A DNA stretch of 64,000 nucleotides from Sphingomonas sp. 8AM (lineage in GTDB: Bacteria; Pseudomonadota; Alphaproteobacteria; Sphingomonadales; Sphingomonadaceae), in contig NZ_LR733844.1 in NCBI RefSeq assembly GCF_902506455.1, forward strand, positions 784,415 to 848,414, in the 5' to 3' direction. Shown piece after piece: positions 42,952 through 52,137 of this stretch. Both the position numbers and the translations under genes were made by a program. How positions within the stretch are numbered: the stretch's first letter is position 1; each line of letters opens with the position of its first letter. Below the pieces are notes generated by a model. It made no database searches and had not been told where the DNA came from. It saw nothing but the letters and a program-made list of their open reading frames with translations.

Positions 42952-44988
42952 ATGGCGTTGCACAATATCGAGCAGTCGGGGCCGATCCGCGTCGAGCGGG
43001 ACGGCGACATCCTCCAAATTACCAGCGATTCGCCGCCCGTGAACGCGCTGGGTGCCGCAGTGCGCGACGGATTGGAGGCCGCGGTGAAGGCCGGTGTCGC
43101 GGATTCGAGCATCGCCGCGATCGTGCTCCGCTGCGACGGGCGGACCTTCTTCGCGGGCGCTGACATCAGCGAGTTCGGCAAGCCGCTGCAGGGCATTCCG
43201 CTGCCGACATTGGTCGACATGATCGAGGCGAGCCCCAAGCCGGTGATCGCCGCGATCCACGGCACCGCGCTGGGCGGCGGGTGCGAGGTGGCGCTCGGCT
43301 GCCACTATCGCGTCGCGGTGCCCTCGGCGAAGCTGGGGACGCCCGAGGTGAAGCTGGGGCTGCTGCCCGGCGCGGGCGGGACGCAGCGGTTGCCGCGGCT
43401 CGTCGGGGTCAAGGCGGCGCTGGAGATGATCGTCCTCGGCAATCCGGTGTCCGCAAAGGCGGCGGCGGACATGGGGCTGGTCGACAAGGTGGTGGGCGAG
43501 GACACGCTGGCCGCCGACGCGATCGCCTTTGCGCGCGAGGTGGCGGGCAAACGCCCGATCCCGCGCGTCCGCGACCGTGTCGTTGCCCCCGACCGGGCGG
43601 CTGTCGAGGCGTTCCGCACGACGCACGCGCGCAAGCTGCGCGGGTTCGATGCGCCCGAGGCCTGCATCACCTGTGTCGTTGCCGCCACCGAACAGCCGTT
43701 CGAGGACGGGCTGGCGGTCGAGCGCGAGCAGTTCATGGCGCTGATGAACGGCACGCAATCGGCGGCGCAGCGGCATCTGTTCTTCGCCGAGCGCAAGGCC
43801 GCGAAGATCGACGACATCGATCCCGCGACGCCGCTGCGCCCGATCAGGCGGGTCGGCGTGATCGGCGCCGGGACGATGGGCGGCGGGATCGCGATGAACT
43901 TCCTGTCGGCGGGCGTGCCGGTCACGATCGTCGAGATGCAGCAGGAAGCGCTCGATCGCGGCACGGGCGTGATGCGGCGCAATTACGAGGCGAGCGCCGC
44001 CAAGGGCCGGCTGCGCGCCGATGCGCCCGACAAGGCGATGGCGCTGCTCTCCCCTACCCTGTCGCTCGACGATCTCGGGGACTGCGACCTCATCATCGAG
44101 GCGGTCTATGAGGATATGGCGGTCAAGAAGGACATCTTCACGAAGCTCGACGCCCTCGCCAAGCCCGGCGCGATCCTCGCGAGCAACACCAGCTACCTCA
44201 ACATCGACGAGATCGCCGCGGTTACCAAGCGCCCCGGTGACGTGCTGGGGATGCACTTCTTCTCGCCGGCCAATGTCATGAAATTGCTGGAGGTGGTGCG
44301 CGGCAGGCAGACCGCGCCCGACGTGCTGGCGACGGTGATGGCGCTCGCCAAGAAGATCCGCAAGGTCGCGGTGGTCGCGGGCGTCTGCGACGGGTTCATC
44401 GGCAACCGGATGCTGATGCCCCGGCAGGTCGAGGCCAACAAGCTGTTGATGGAAGGCGCGACGCCCGAGCAGATCGACCGCGTGCATGTCGCGTTCGGGA
44501 TGCCGATGGGGCCGTTCCAGATGGCCGACCTCGCCGGGGTCGATATCGGCTGGCACCGCGATCCGACGCGGATCGAGAACATCCGCGACGCGCTCGCCGC
44601 CGAGGGGCGCTGGGGGCAGAAGAAGGGCGCGGGTTTCTACGATTATGACGAGAAGCGGAACCCGTCGCCCTCGCCGCGCGTGGCCGAGATCATCGATGAT
44701 TTCCGTACCAGGGAGGGCACGACACCGCGCGCGATCAGCGACGAGGAGATCGTCGCGCGGACGCTGTACACGATGGTCAACGAAGGCGCGCTGATCCTCG
44801 AGGAAGGCATGGCGCAGCGTGCGTCCGACGTGGATGTCGTGTGGGTCTATGGCTATGGCTGGCCGGTCTATCGCGGCGGGCCGATGTTCTGGGCGCAGAG
44901 CGAAGGCGTTGAAAAGGTGGTCGCCGGGCTGGAACGCTATGGCTTTCCGGTCGCCAAGAGCCTCAAGACCGGGGAGGCGTTCAAGTGA
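42952..44988 (+). CDS. multifunctional enoyl-CoA hydratase / 3-hydroxyacyl-CoA dehydrogenase
   Basis: 678 residues. The N-terminal crotonase domain (1-190) has the oxyanion motifs [12 protein letters not shown] and [14 protein letters not shown] and a catalytic-glutamate region [14 protein letters not shown]. The NAD-binding dehydrogenase domain (about 300-480) has [14 protein letters not shown] and [17 protein letters not shown], followed by two C-terminal dehydrogenase domains. It performs hydration and oxidation in beta-oxidation (FadB/FadJ class). Start ATG 42952 follows GAGGAG; ATG 42925 in frame is also possible. Its stop overlaps the next start (GTGA). It is the first gene of an acyl-CoA degradation operon. 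Confidence 0.93.
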   Translation: MALHNIEQSGPIRVERDGDILQITSDSPPVNALGAAVRDGLEAAVKAGVADSSIAAIVLRCDGRTFFAGADISEFGKPLQGIPLPTLVDMIEASPKPVIAAIHGTALGGGCEVALGCHYRVAVPSAKLGTPEVKLGLLPGAGGTQRLPRLVGVKAALEMIVLGNPVSAKAAADMGLVDKVVGEDTLAADAIAFAREVAGKRPIPRVRDRVVAPDRAAVEAFRTTHARKLRGFDAPEACITCVVAATEQPFEDGLAVEREQFMALMNGTQSAAQRHLFFAERKAAKIDDIDPATPLRPIRRVGVIGAGTMGGGIAMNFLSAGVPVTIVEMQQEALDRGTGVMRRNYEASAAKGRLRADAPDKAMALLSPTLSLDDLGDCDLIIEAVYEDMAVKKDIFTKLDALAKPGAILASNTSYLNIDEIAAVTKRPGDVLGMHFFSPANVMKLLEVVRGRQTAPDVLATVMALAKKIRKVAVVAGVCDGFIGNRMLMPRQVEANKLLMEGATPEQIDRVHVAFGMPMGPFQMADLAGVDIGWHRDPTRIENIRDALAAEGRWGQKKGAGFYDYDEKRNPSPSPRVAEIIDDFRTREGTTPRAISDEEIVARTLYTMVNEGALILEEGMAQRASDVDVVWVYGYGWPVYRGGPMFWAQSEGVEKVVAGLERYGFPVAKSLKTGEAFK

Positions 44989-46163
44989 GCGATCTCGACA
45001 CGTTCCGCCTGGAAACGCGCGCATGGCTGGAAGAGAATTGTCCGCCCGAGATGCGCGCGCCGGTCGTGTCCGAGAAGGACGTGGTATGGGGCGGGCGCGA
45101 CCAGTCGCGGCTGACCGCGCCGCAGAAGACGTGGCTCGACCGGATGGCGGCGCGCGGCTGGACGGTCCCCGACTGGCCGAAGGATTATGGCGGCGGCGGG
45201 CTGAGTGCCGCCGAGACGAAGGTGCTGCGCGAGGAGATGGCGCGGATCAAGGCGCGCAACCCGCTCAACAGCTTCGGCATCTCGATGCTCGGGCCAGCGC
45301 TGCTGAAATACGGGACCGAGGCGCAGAAGCTGGAGCATCTGACGAGAATCGCTCGCGGTGAGATCCGCTGGTGTCAGGGCTATTCGGAGCCCAATGCCGG
45401 GTCCGATCTCGCCAGCCTTGCGACCAGCGCCGAGGATGCCGGCGATCATTTCGTCGTCAACGGGCAGAAGGTGTGGACCAGCTATGCCGATCAGGCCGAC
45501 TGGATCTTCTGTCTGGTGCGCACCGACAGGACGACCAAGCAGGGCGGGATCAGCTTCGTGCTGTTCGACATGGCCTCGCCGGGCGTATCGACCAAGCCGA
45601 TCCTGCTCATCAGCGGCTATTCGCCGTTCTGCGAGACGTTCTTCGACGATGTGAAGGTGCCGAAGGTCAATCTGGTCGGCGAGCTCAACAAGGGCTGGGA
45701 CGTCGCCAAGTATCTGCTTGGGCATGAGCGAGAGATGATTTCCGGCATGGGGCTGTCGGGGGGCGGCGACGCGCTGGTCGAGGGGGCGCTGGCGACGGTC
45801 GGCGTCGATGCCGAGGGGCGGCTGGCCGATCCGCTGCTGCGGGCGCAGATTGCGATGTACGAGGTGCGCGCTTTGGCGTTTGCGGCGCAGAGCGAGCGGT
45901 TCATCGACGAGTTAAAGGCGGGGGATGCGCACCCTGCGCAGCCGAGCATGATGAAATATTACGGAACCGAGCTGAACAAGGCGCGTCATGAGCTGGCAAT
46001 GGCGGCGGGCGGGTCGGATGCGGTCGAGTGGGAGAGCGAGCGCTCGGGTGGCGGGCGCGCGGCACGGGCGTGGTTGCGGACCAAGGCGAACTCGATCGAG
46101 GGCGGGACGAGCGAGATCCAGCTCAACATCGTGGCCAAGCGAATTCTGGAATTGCCGGGGTGA
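44985..46163 (+). CDS. acyl-CoA dehydrogenase (A)
   Basis: 392-residue FAD flavoprotein with an N-terminal helical domain ([21 protein letters not shown]), a middle beta domain with [16 protein letters not shown] and [14 protein letters not shown], and a C-terminal helical domain ending in [22 protein letters not shown]. It introduces a trans-2 double bond into an acyl-CoA and passes electrons to ETF. GTG start at 44985 overlaps the FadB-like stop. The divergent N-terminus is of the type seen in branched-chain or steroid/terpene catabolism rather than FadE. The acyl substrate is unknown. Confidence 0.92.
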   Translation: MSDLDTFRLETRAWLEENCPPEMRAPVVSEKDVVWGGRDQSRLTAPQKTWLDRMAARGWTVPDWPKDYGGGGLSAAETKVLREEMARIKARNPLNSFGISMLGPALLKYGTEAQKLEHLTRIARGEIRWCQGYSEPNAGSDLASLATSAEDAGDHFVVNGQKVWTSYADQADWIFCLVRTDRTTKQGGISFVLFDMASPGVSTKPILLISGYSPFCETFFDDVKVPKVNLVGELNKGWDVAKYLLGHEREMISGMGLSGGGDALVEGALATVGVDAEGRLADPLLRAQIAMYEVRALAFAAQSERFIDELKAGDAHPAQPSMMKYYGTELNKARHELAMAAGGSDAVEWESERSGGGRAARAWLRTKANSIEGGTSEIQLNIVAKRILELPG

Positions 46164-46171
46164 GTTGTGCG

Positions 46172-46306
46172 CCGGCGCCCCTGCGGAGGCAGGGGCCTAT
46201 GGCTGTGGCGTGGAAGTACTGCGGTGGCTGTGGGCGAGCGCGGTGCGTGTGTCAGATGGTCCGGCACACGACAGAGACATGGGCCCCTGCCTGCGCAGGG
46301 GCGACG
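46172..46306. repeat. second-family long inverted repeat (CCCCTGC motif)
   Basis: Left arm GGCGCCCCTGCGGAGGCAGG...GGCCTATGG and right arm CATGGGCCCCTGC...GCGCAGGGGCGACG are about 60 bases apart. Each arm also folds alone (CCCCTGC/GCAGGGG). It lies directly after acyl-CoA dehydrogenase A. It is unrelated to the TTGATCCGG family that follows. Confidence 0.6.
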
Positions 46307-46352
46307 ATGGAGGTGGCGGGTCGATCATGATGGAGAGAGCTCGCCAATTTCC

Positions 46353-46440
46353 TTCGTCGCCCCGGACTTGATCCGGGGTCCCGCTTCCTCCTCGCGGTCG
46401 AGAAGAAGAAGCGGGGTCCCGGGTCGAGCCCGGGACGACG
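46353..46440. repeat. paired palindromic intergenic repeat, copy e
   Basis: Best-conserved copy. Left arm CGTCGCCCCGGACTTGATCC...GGGGTCCCGCTTC; right arm GAAGCGGGGTCCCGGGTCGA...GCCCGGGACGACG; about 20 bases of purine-rich loop. It lies inside the acyl-CoA operon between the two dehydrogenase genes. Confidence 0.7.
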
Positions 46441-46489
46441 TACGTAATGAGGATCAAGCCCAGCCACATGGGCCTGAACGGAGGATGCG

Positions 46490-47617
46490 ATGCCGCTTTT
46501 CCTGAACGACGAACAGACGATGCTGCGCGACACGGCGCGCGATTTCGTGGGCGAACATGCGCCGGTCGCGCATCTGCGGCGGCTGCGCGACAGTGACGAC
46601 GCGACCGGGTTCGATCGCGCGTTGTGGAAGCAGTTTGCGGAGATGGGGTTTACCGGCATCCTGATCGGCGAGGACGCCGGCGGGCTCGGGCTCGGGCATG
46701 TCGAGGCGGGGGTGGTGCTGGAGGAGATCGGGCGGAACCTGTCGCCGTCGCCGTTCCTGACGACCGCGGTGGCGGCGGTGGCGGCACTGCAAGGCAGCGC
46801 GCAGGCGGAGCGCTGGTTTCCCGGCATCCTGTCGGGCGCGACGGTCGCGGCGCTGGCGATCGACGAGGGGCCAAAGCATCGTGATCGCGTCGCGATGCGC
46901 GCGGAGCGGGCGGGGAATGGCTTCCGGCTGAGCGGTGCCAAGCAGTTCGTCACCCACGGTCATGTCGCCGACCTGCTGATCGTCGCGGCGCGGACTGCCG
47001 GCAGCGACGACGATGCCGAGGGTGTGACCTTGTTCGCGGTGCCCGCCGACGCCGCCGGGCTGACCGCGACGCCCGAGCGGCTCGCCGACAGCAGCATCGC
47101 AGCACGACTGACCTTCGAGGGGGTCGCGGTCGACGGTGATGCGGTGATCGGCGAGGCCGATGCCGGGCGCGCGCCGCTCGACCGGCTGTTGCGGGCTGGA
47201 CGGACGGGTGCATCGGCCGAGCTGCTCGGGGTTGGCGGCGGCGCGATGGACATGACGGTCGCGTACCTGAAGCAGCGCAAGCAGTTCGGCGCGCTGATCG
47301 GCAGCTTCCAGGCGCTCCAGCATCGCGCCGCGCATCTCTATGCCGAAATGGAGGTCGCGCGTGCCGCGGTGCTGAAGGCGCAACAACTGCTCGACGCGGG
47401 CGATCCCGCAGCGGATCAGGCGGTGTCGGTCGCCAAGGCGATGACGGGGCTTGCCACGACGCTGTCGGTGCAGGAAGGCGTGCAGATGCACGGCGGAATC
47501 GGCATGACCGACGAATATGACATCGGCTTCTTCATGAAGCGCGCGCGGGTGCTCGCCGAGCTGTTCGGCGACACGAGCTTCCACGCCGATCGCGTGGCGC
47601 GCGGGCGCGGCTATTGA
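46490..47617 (+). CDS. acyl-CoA dehydrogenase (B)
   Basis: 375 residues. The dehydrogenase fold is recognisable: MGFTGILIGEDAGGLGLGHVEAGVVLEEIGR, SGAKQFVTHGHVADLLI, YLKQRKQFGALIGSFQALQH and the C-terminal QMHGGIGMTDEYDIGFFMKR. The sequence differs strongly from the upstream dehydrogenase; such paired ACADs often act as heterodimers or heterotetramers. GGAGG precedes ATG 46490. The stop overlaps the thioesterase start by four bases (TTGA). Confidence 0.91.
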   Translation: MPLFLNDEQTMLRDTARDFVGEHAPVAHLRRLRDSDDATGFDRALWKQFAEMGFTGILIGEDAGGLGLGHVEAGVVLEEIGRNLSPSPFLTTAVAAVAALQGSAQAERWFPGILSGATVAALAIDEGPKHRDRVAMRAERAGNGFRLSGAKQFVTHGHVADLLIVAARTAGSDDDAEGVTLFAVPADAAGLTATPERLADSSIAARLTFEGVAVDGDAVIGEADAGRAPLDRLLRAGRTGASAELLGVGGGAMDMTVAYLKQRKQFGALIGSFQALQHRAAHLYAEMEVARAAVLKAQQLLDAGDPAADQAVSVAKAMTGLATTLSVQEGVQMHGGIGMTDEYDIGFFMKRARVLAELFGDTSFHADRVARGRGY

Positions 47618-48513
47618 GCGAGGCGCCCTCCCCCGCCGAACTGGTCGCCGATCTGGTCGATCTGCTCGACGTCGAGGAGATCGACACCGATCTGTATCGC
47701 GGGCGGCGCTCGACCGGCGGGGTCGGGCGCGTGTTCGGCGGGCAGGTGATCGCGCAGGCGTTGCAGGCGGCGCAGCGTTCGGCGGGGGAGACCGACAAGG
47801 TCGCGCATTCGCTCCACGCCTATTTCATGCGCGCAGGGTCGGAGGAGCATCCGATCATCTACCGCGTGGTGCGCGATTTCGAGGGGCGCAGCTTCGCGAC
47901 GCGGCGCGTGATCGCGATGCAGCGCGGCACGCCGATCCTCAACATGGCGGCCTCGTTCCAGCGTGCCGAAGACGGGCTGTCGCATCAGGATGCGATGCCC
48001 GACGTGCCGCCGCCGGAAGCGTTGCAGGACGAGCAGGCGTTGCGCGCGGCGGTCGCGGACAAGATTCCGCCGCAGCTTCGCGAGCAATTGTTGCGGCCGC
48101 GCGCGATCGAATATCGGCCGGTGACGCCGCGGCACTGGACCGAGCCGACCCCGGCCCCGCCGGTGCATCATTACTGGTTCCGCGCGGTCGCGCCGGTCGG
48201 CGACGATCCCGCGATGCATCGCGCGGTGCTCGCTTATGCCAGCGACATGATGCTGCTGGGGACGTGCATGTTGCCGCATGGCGTGACGTGGATCACGCCG
48301 GGGATGCAGACCGCCAGCCTCGACCATGCGCTGTGGCTGCACGAGCCGGCGCGGACCGACGACTGGCTGCTCTATTCGATGGACAGCCCGTGGGCCGGAC
48401 ACGGCCGCGGCATGAACCGCGGGCGGATCTTCACCGCCGACGGACGGCTGGTGGCGAGCGTCGCGCAGGAAGGGCTGGTGCGGATGCGCGCGGAGGCTCA
48501 GCCCGACAGATAG
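47614..48513 (+). CDS. tesB: acyl-CoA thioesterase II (TesB-like)
   Basis: 299 residues forming a double hotdog fold. The N-terminal repeat has GGVGRVFGGQVIAQAL and HSLHAYFMRAGSEE; the C-terminal repeat has AYASDMMLLGTCMLPHG, ASLDHALWLHEPARTDDWLLYSMDSPWAGHGRGMNRG and IFTADGRLVASVAQEGLVR. It hydrolyses acyl-CoA to free acid and CoA. The start is TTG 47614, overlapping the dehydrogenase stop (TTGA), a rare start in this window. It is last in the operon. Confidence 0.92.
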   Translation: MSEAPSPAELVADLVDLLDVEEIDTDLYRGRRSTGGVGRVFGGQVIAQALQAAQRSAGETDKVAHSLHAYFMRAGSEEHPIIYRVVRDFEGRSFATRRVIAMQRGTPILNMAASFQRAEDGLSHQDAMPDVPPPEALQDEQALRAAVADKIPPQLREQLLRPRAIEYRPVTPRHWTEPTPAPPVHHYWFRAVAPVGDDPAMHRAVLAYASDMMLLGTCMLPHGVTWITPGMQTASLDHALWLHEPARTDDWLLYSMDSPWAGHGRGMNRGRIFTADGRLVASVAQEGLVRMRAEAQPDR

Positions 48514-49391
48514 CCGGCGCGTTCGGAAGCGCCCGGCGCGCAGGCGACAGGCAGACTGACGCCCCCGCACCATGTCGGTCCGAAGAACCGATCAACGGCG
48601 GACAATGCGACTCGGCAGCCGTCTTCGCCCGTTACGTCGTCTTGCTACAATGGCTGCTGGCTTGACGTACCAGGTCGCGCCCGCGCCGCGGTCCGGCGGG
48701 ACGCCGCCCGCTCAAAGTGGGTCAGTAAAACGCCACTGATGGCGCCGACTGGCTGATAAACGGCATGGCTGATCGACATGCTGAGGCCGCACTGGCGGCT
48801 TGCTTCCTTTAAGGCCCGCGCACGGCAATCAGGCCGCCCTTCCCGATCGCGCCAGCTGCACGGCTGACCAAAGCAACGCCGACCGCACGTTGATCTCGGC
48901 ATCGACTTACCGGCGATGCGGACCAATAGCTTGTTATCACAGGGATATCGCGAGTCACGCATTCGGCGTTTTTTCGAAGTGCATCGGCTGACCGCCAACC
49001 GGTTACCGTTGAAAGGCTACCGTTTACGCGTCGCGATTTGCTGGATTATCTCGTTAATTGCATGCCGATGGCTCGACAGGCATGCCGCCACAAGCTCCTC
49101 TCGAAAGCCGCAGAGGTACAAACCAGAAAACTATCGCAATTACAGCGGCATATCGACTGTAACCGAAATCTGGTTGCTTGATCTCAGCCTTCGTACCGGC
49201 TCAACCACCTGTGCATCTTATTAACCAACCCGTTGGACAGTGGCTAGTCATGCGCAACATCATGATCGTATATTGTATTAGCCGGTAAATTGAATAAAGT
49301 TGTTCCGGGTCATCGACCGAAGCGGGGTGTCGTCGCACCGGCCAGAGCGCCGGGTGACGTCTGCGGTCAGTCGGAAAGAAGGGGGGGAGAA
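48514..49391. other. 878-base gene-free, more AT-rich region
   Basis: No open frame here has a recognisable product. A minus-strand frame at 48645-48998 has no family signature I can identify. From about 48900 the base composition drops toward AT compared with both sides. Two near-identical TACCGTT motifs lie at 49004 and 49018. The right end probably carries the autotransporter promoter (TATTGTATTAG at 49270-49280). It could be remnant DNA of an insertion. Confidence 0.5.
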
Positions 49392-52100
49392 ATGATGAAT
49401 TCTCGTCAGTTGAGAAATCCGATCAAGATCAGCCGCATCTTGTTGCAGAGTGGAACGGCGCTCGTCACCTGCCTGGGGGCGGGCCTCCCGGCCGCGGCGG
49501 CGCAATGCCTGCCGACCGACGCCACGACAACGACGTGCGGCGCTGAAGGCAATCCCTATCCGGCGGGCATCGTCCTCGCCGGGAGTGGCGAGCTACGCCT
49601 GGACCTGTCGGACGGGGTCGCGATCAACGCTGCCAGCGGCACGACGGGCGTCAACCTGTCGTCCACCGGCGCCGCGACACTGGCGCGCAACGGCACTTTC
49701 ACGGTCAACACCGCCGGCGACGACGCAGCAGGCGTGGTGGTGACATCCGGTAGCGACGCCACCGTCGCGGCGGGGACGCTGACGACCGATGGCCGGGATG
49801 CGCCGGGGTTGCGGGTGACGTCGGGAGGCCGCGCCACGATCGCGGTCGATTCGATCGAGACATCGGGTGATCGCTCGAACGGCATCTTCGTCGATGCGGC
49901 CGGCGGCGTTTCGCTCACCGCGGACAGCGTCAGGACCAAAGGCAATGGCGCGGCCGGGATCGTCGCCCGTGCAGAAGGCGCGATCAGCATCGATGCCAAG
50001 CAGATCAGGATCGACGGGGTGGAGCTCGTCGAGAAGGAGGGCGATGAGGACATCACGATCGCCGGCGACGCAATAAACGCGGAGACGTCCAGCGACATCA
50101 ACGTGAAGGTCGGCTCGGCGGCCGTGAGCCAGAATGCCGACGAAGCGTATAATGGCGGCGTGATCGCCACCAGCACGGGTGGCGGCATCACCCTCAATGT
50201 CACCGGCATCGTCGAGAACGGCGTCGTAAAGGGCGGCATATCGACGCTCGACAAATCGGCCATCGACCTGACGGCGTCGCCGCTCGCCGACGGTGCCACT
50301 GCGTCCGCCGACGGGGATCCGGCCCGCGCGGGTCATGTGTCAGTGGTCATCGACAAGGGCGCCACCGTCGAGACCGGATGGGAAGTTGCGATCCGATTGA
50401 CCTCGGAGAAGGGCTCGTCGCTGACGAACAACGGCAGCATCGTGCGGACCAGCTGGCCTGCCGACCGCGCGATTGAAATCGCCGGCGGCGCGGCGACGAT
50501 CGTCAACAATGGCACCATCTCCGGCGCCATCCAGCTGACCGATGACGCGGACACCGTCACCAACAACGGAACGATCACGACCAACGGACGGATCGACTTC
50601 GGCGGCAACATCCTTCCCGACCAAAGCACCGGCAAAGATACGCTCATCAACACCGGAACGCTGACCGTTCCGACCGGCTTCGATTTCCCGCACACCGCGA
50701 CTTTCGCCGGAGTGGAGATATTCCGCAATTCGGGTCTGATCGACTTGCGCAACGGACTCGCCGGTGACGTCATGCAATTCGGCGCCACAGCGGTCGACAA
50801 TCTTCCGGCGGGGACCGCCCAGCCGCTGGGCCAGTATATCGCATCCGGCAACGCAAAGATCGGCCTGGATCTCGAGTTCGCGGAACGAAGCGGCAGATCC
50901 GACATCGTGCGGTTCGCAAACAGTGACGCCGGATCGGCGCTGGCGGCGACGGGTACGACAAAGGTCGCTTTCTCCATCACCGCCAAGAGTCTCGCCCCGG
51001 TGTTTCTCACCGGCCTTCCCGTGATCTATGCGCCGTCCAGCAGCCCGGGAAACTTTGTCCTTGAGACGCCGATGGAAATGGGCGGACTGCAATATCAGCT
51101 GCTCTACGACAATCGCCAATCAGCATGGGCACTCTATGCTGCGCCGGACGCGACCACGCTGCGGCAAATCAAGATTCCCGCCAATGCTCAGGCGCTTGCG
51201 CTTCGTTCCAGCGATACGATCGCGACGCATCTACGCGACCGTCGCGATCAACGCTGGGCCGATGCCGAGCCGAAGGGCGGAGTCTGGCTGCAGGCGATCG
51301 GAGACAGCACGACACGGCGCGAAAATTATGCCGCCACGGTCAACCGTATTGCGGTGTCGGGCATCGATCTTTCACAGCGTCAGTCGACGTACGGCCTGCA
51401 GGGCGGGATAGACACCGCCGGGCCAGAGGTCGACGAATCCGGCGTGATCCTCGGCGCAACAGCCGGCTATCTCGCCTCGACTGCAAAGTTCCGGACGAGC
51501 GGCGACAAGATCAAGGTCGACGGGATCACCCTGGGCGGCTACGCCAACTTCCTCGGCGGACCGGTCTTCATCAACGTCGGGGCGAACTACATCCATCATT
51601 CGATTGATGACAGGATCAGTTCCACCGTCAGCGCCGGTCGACTGCGGGGTGACAGCTATAGCGTGCGGCTTGACGCCGGCCTTCGGCTTGGCAGCGAGAC
51701 CTTCTTTGTCGAACCGTCGGCGTCGATCGGTTATTCGTTGACCTCGGTCAATCGCGTTTCGGTCAGCTTCGGTGACCTCGAGTTCGACGCGCTCGTCAGC
51801 AATCAGGGAAGCGCCGGCCTGCGCATCGGCGGTCGCCATCCGATCGGGTCGCACGAACTGGTCTATTACGCCGGTGGCGACGTGGTGCACGAGTTCGCCG
51901 GGGGCGACCAGGTGCGCCTCGCCTCGGGCTCCGTCGAGGCAACGATCCCGACGCTGCGGGCGGGAAGCTACGGGCGCGGGACGATCGGTCTGAACCTCGG
52001 CGGTGGCACGCGCTTCAGCAGCTTCGTCGAGGCGAATGGCATTTTCGGCAAGGGCTTCAACGGCGGCGGTGGCCGGGTCGGCCTTCGCCTCGGCTTCTAA
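49392..52100 (+). CDS. autotransporter (type V secretion), passenger plus beta-barrel
   Basis: 902 residues. A long signal peptide (MMNSRQLRN... to AAAAQ, about 37 residues) is followed by a beta-helix-like passenger made of NNGTISG- and NNGTITTNG-type strands (about 60-600) and a C-terminal autotransporter barrel from about residue 615 (AEPKGGVWLQAIGD), ending GRVGLRLGF with the terminal phenylalanine. The passenger is exported to the cell surface; a protease or lipase triad was not seen, so adhesion is the best guess. GGGGGGAGA precedes two adjacent ATGs at 49392 and 49395. A TonB receptor begins 37 bases after the stop, so the two are probably co-transcribed. Confidence 0.85.
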   Translation: MMNSRQLRNPIKISRILLQSGTALVTCLGAGLPAAAAQCLPTDATTTTCGAEGNPYPAGIVLAGSGELRLDLSDGVAINAASGTTGVNLSSTGAATLARNGTFTVNTAGDDAAGVVVTSGSDATVAAGTLTTDGRDAPGLRVTSGGRATIAVDSIETSGDRSNGIFVDAAGGVSLTADSVRTKGNGAAGIVARAEGAISIDAKQIRIDGVELVEKEGDEDITIAGDAINAETSSDINVKVGSAAVSQNADEAYNGGVIATSTGGGITLNVTGIVENGVVKGGISTLDKSAIDLTASPLADGATASADGDPARAGHVSVVIDKGATVETGWEVAIRLTSEKGSSLTNNGSIVRTSWPADRAIEIAGGAATIVNNGTISGAIQLTDDADTVTNNGTITTNGRIDFGGNILPDQSTGKDTLINTGTLTVPTGFDFPHTATFAGVEIFRNSGLIDLRNGLAGDVMQFGATAVDNLPAGTAQPLGQYIASGNAKIGLDLEFAERSGRSDIVRFANSDAGSALAATGTTKVAFSITAKSLAPVFLTGLPVIYAPSSSPGNFVLETPMEMGGLQYQLLYDNRQSAWALYAAPDATTLRQIKIPANAQALALRSSDTIATHLRDRRDQRWADAEPKGGVWLQAIGDSTTRRENYAATVNRIAVSGIDLSQRQSTYGLQGGIDTAGPEVDESGVILGATAGYLASTAKFRTSGDKIKVDGITLGGYANFLGGPVFINVGANYIHHSIDDRISSTVSAGRLRGDSYSVRLDAGLRLGSETFFVEPSASIGYSLTSVNRVSVSFGDLEFDALVSNQGSAGLRIGGRHPIGSHELVYYAGGDVVHEFAGGDQVRLASGSVEATIPTLRAGSYGRGTIGLNLGGGTRFSSFVEANGIFGKGFNGGGGRVGLRLGF

Positions 52101-52137
52101 GCGCCGGCACAAAAGCAATCTGACATCTGGGGGGAAT

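Noticed and set aside
42775..45024. Minus-strand 749-codon frame opposite the FadB-like gene
   Set aside because: Shadow frame; the plus-strand product has clear crotonase and dehydrogenase motifs.
48645..48998. Minus-strand 117-codon frame considered as a transposase remnant
   Set aside because: No DDE or HTH signature or terminal repeats recognised, so it is left as unassigned sequence in the gap.
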